Source: Anaerolineae bacterium
Lineage (GTDB): Bacteria > Chloroflexota > Anaerolineae > J102
Length of the DNA: 43,041 nucleotides
Reading direction: 5' to 3'
Assembly: GCA_015493675.1 (NCBI GenBank)
Contig: WGCR01000550.1
Coordinates: 1-43,041, forward strand
Shown here: positions 41,677 to 43,041 of the stretch, in pieces
How the letters are laid out: each line of letters starts with the position of its first letter
Numbering within the stretch: position 1 is the stretch's first letter
Position numbers and translations under genes: made by a program
The notes under the pieces: model-generated
The model's database searches: none
Told to the model about the DNA's origin: nothing
What the model saw: only the letters and a program-made list of their open reading frames with translations

Positions 41677-41763
41677 CTCTACCTCTCCCCGCCTCACATG
41701 TCCGGGCGGGAAATGCAATACGTTCAGGAAGCTTTCGATTCCAACTGGATCGCGCCCCTGGGC
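41677..41763 (+). repeat. 87-bp direct repeat, right copy
   Basis: Counterpart of 40728-40814; it is the 5' part of the intact aminotransferase gene, including sequence upstream of its first ATG. Confidence 0.9.
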
Positions 41764-42801
41764 CCGCACGTGGACGCGTTCGAGCAGGAGTTCGCGGCCA
41801 AAGTGGGCGCAAAGCACGCGCTCGCGCTCAGCGCCGGCACCGCCGCCATCCATCTCGCCCTCATCCATCTCGGCGTAGGCCCGGGCGACGAAGTCATCGT
41901 CTCCACCCTCACCTTTGCTGCCAGCGCCAACCCCGTCGTCTACCTGGGGGCCAAACCGGTCTTCATCGACAGCGAGCGCACCTCCTGGAATATGGATCCC
42001 GACCTGCTGGCCGAAACCCTGGCCCGCAAGGCCCGCCAGGGCAAACCGCCCAGGGCCGTCATCCTCGTCCATCTCTACGGCCAAACCGCAGACATCGATC
42101 GCATCCTCGCCATCTGCAACCAATACGACGTGCCCCTCATCGAGGATGCAGCCGAAGCGCTGGGCGCGACCTACAAAGGCCGTTCGCCCGGCGTTTTTGG
42201 TCAGGCGGGCATTTTCTCCTTCAACGGCAACAAGATCATCACCACCTCCGGCGGCGGCATGTTGGTCTCCGACGACGCCGAACTCATCGCCCACGCCCGC
42301 AAACTGGCCACCCAGGCCCGGGACCCGGCACCCCACTACCAGCACTCCGAGATCGGTTACAACTACCGCCTGAGCAACGTGCTGGCGGGCATTGGTCGCG
42401 GTCAGTTGCAGGCGCTTGATGAGCGGGTGCGACGCAAGCGGGAGATATTCGAGAGCTATCGCCGGGCGTTGGCCGATCTCCCCGGCATCGATTTCATGCC
42501 CGAAGCCCCCTGGGGCCTGCACAATCGCTGGCTCACCGTCATCACCGTCGATCCCGCTCGCTTCGGAGCCGACCGCGAGGCGATCCGTCTAGCTCTGGAA
42601 GCCGAAAATATCGAATCCCGGCCTTTGTGGAAGCCCATGCACTTGCAGCCTGTCTTCGCAAAGTGTGAGAGAGTCGGCGGCAGCGTCTCGGAAGACCTGT
42701 TTGCCCGGGGACTGTGCCTCCCCTCCGGCACGGCCATGATCGCCGCGGACCAAAAGCGGGTGGTGGAAGTCCTCCGCAAAGTGGGACGAGCAGAACGCTG
42801 A
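41698..42801 (+). CDS. DegT/DnrJ/EryC1/StrS PLP-dependent aminotransferase (2), lacking its normal start codon
   Basis: The enzyme has SNWIAPLGPHVDAFEQEF, SAGTAAIHLAL (phosphate cup), LIEDAAEALGATYKG (PLP aspartate) and the Schiff-base lysine in SFNGNKIITTSGGGM. It resembles PglE/EpsN-type aminotransferases acting at C4 of UDP-4-keto-6-deoxy-GlcNAc. The first ATG (41698, 367 residues) corresponds to residue 13 of the upstream fragment; the conserved RLYLSPPH lies before it, in frame, with no ATG, GTG or TTG. An ATT at 41659 is preceded by AAGGA seven bases upstream and would restore a full N terminus. The DUF3800 cassette separates it from its former coupling partner. Confidence 0.88.
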   Translation: MSGREMQYVQEAFDSNWIAPLGPHVDAFEQEFAAKVGAKHALALSAGTAAIHLALIHLGVGPGDEVIVSTLTFAASANPVVYLGAKPVFIDSERTSWNMDPDLLAETLARKARQGKPPRAVILVHLYGQTADIDRILAICNQYDVPLIEDAAEALGATYKGRSPGVFGQAGIFSFNGNKIITTSGGGMLVSDDAELIAHARKLATQARDPAPHYQHSEIGYNYRLSNVLAGIGRGQLQALDERVRRKREIFESYRRALADLPGIDFMPEAPWGLHNRWLTVITVDPARFGADREAIRLALEAENIESRPLWKPMHLQPVFAKCERVGGSVSEDLFARGLCLPSGTAMIAADQKRVVEVLRKVGRAER

Positions 42802-43041
42802 TAACGCAAACGCCCGCAGATCGAACCAGAAAAAGATCAGCGTCAATCAGCGCCATCAGCATCCCATTTCCCACCACCAAAAATCTGTATAATCTGTGCA
42901 CTAGGTGGTTCCCTTCGTGTAATTACTGAACACCAGGTTGAAAGGTTATACCAGTGCTTCGCGACTTTCAGGAATCCACCGATTAAAATCAGAACTGAGG
43001 GCCTCTGGCCGCCTGGTCTACCTATGCAGACAGGTCAAAAC
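42802..43041. other. intergenic end of window with dispersed-repeat sequence
   Basis: No gene begins in these 240 bases. ATCTGTATAATCTGTG (42885-42900) resembles the repeat class near 2810. CCTGGTCT and AGACAGG near 43013-43035 could form a bulged stem, but the window stops there. Confidence 0.4.

Noticed and set aside
1..43041. tRNA, rRNA or riboswitch genes
   Set aside because: I looked for tRNA-like cloverleaf ends (GGTTCRA loops with CCA), rRNA words and known riboswitch cores in the gaps and saw none; a covariance-model search would be more sensitive.

Overview
The window is a chromosomal segment of about 43 kb, almost entirely devoted to assembling a surface polysaccharide. Bulk DNA is GC-rich, with a clearly AT-richer block at about 25.2-31.7 kb and in the polymerase gene near 17.5-18.8 kb. 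A fused polysaccharide co-polymerase/tyrosine kinase, the lack of any outer-membrane exporter, a bifunctional ATP sulfurylase/APS kinase, an endonuclease-type MutL and many short dispersed intergenic repeats suggest a member of Chloroflexota (Anaerolineae-like). This is an inference from gene content; no rRNA or marker phylogeny is available here.

Layout. 1-2.6 kb: mutL (minus strand) diverges from a HAD phosphatase. 2.9-11.5 kb: two GT2 glycosyltransferases, a Wzz/Wzc-type kinase, an SDR epimerase, a NusG/RfaH-like elongation factor, a UDP-sugar 6-dehydrogenase and PAPS synthase, closed by a strong intrinsic terminator. 11.6-22.9 kb: a sulfotransferase, a large membrane-anchored TPR protein, a WbpB/WbpD-like oxidoreductase and acetyltransferase pair, flippase 1, polymerase 1, two GT4 enzymes and a large polyprenyl-phosphate sugar-1-phosphate transferase. 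22.9-25.2 kb: a MITE-like element, a second oxidoreductase, and a nucleotidyltransferase cassette followed by a duplicated oxidoreductase 3' end. 25.3-31.7 kb (AT-rich): aminotransferase, acyltransferase, methyltransferase, flippase 2, GT4, polymerase 2. 31.7-38.6 kb: GT4, the UDP-N-acetyl-L-fucosamine trio (capE, capF, capG) interrupted between capF and capG by a broken four-helix-bundle (IVS-type) gene embedded in CAGA-unit repeats, a WbuB-like GT4 and a small sugar-1-phosphate transferase. 38.6-42.8 kb: a second sulfotransferase, a FemAB/GNAT-like transferase, a truncated aminotransferase 5' end, a DUF3800 gene, and the long aminotransferase copy.

Working model (inference). Sugar nucleotides, including a diacetamido-uronate-type sugar and L-FucNAc, are made in the cytoplasm, built on undecaprenyl phosphate by two alternative initiating transferases, extended by the GTs, flipped by Wzx, polymerised by Wzy and length-controlled by the fused Wzz/Wzc kinase. 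PAPS from Sat-CysC feeds two sulfotransferases, so the product is probably sulfated. Nearly every late-pathway function is present twice (Wzx, Wzy, initiating transferase, Gfo/Idh oxidoreductase, DegT aminotransferase, sulfotransferase, WbuB-like GT), so two polysaccharide modules appear to have been combined.

The most unusual signals are not the enzymes. They are (1) arrays of 7/8-bp CAGA-nnn(n) units that flank the IVS-type gene in opposite orientations, occur inside the capF reading frame and supply the Shine-Dalgarno of capG; and (2) two single-gene cassettes (nucleotidyltransferase and DUF3800) that each sit beside an intact or nearly intact host gene and are bounded by a duplicated fragment of that gene's end.
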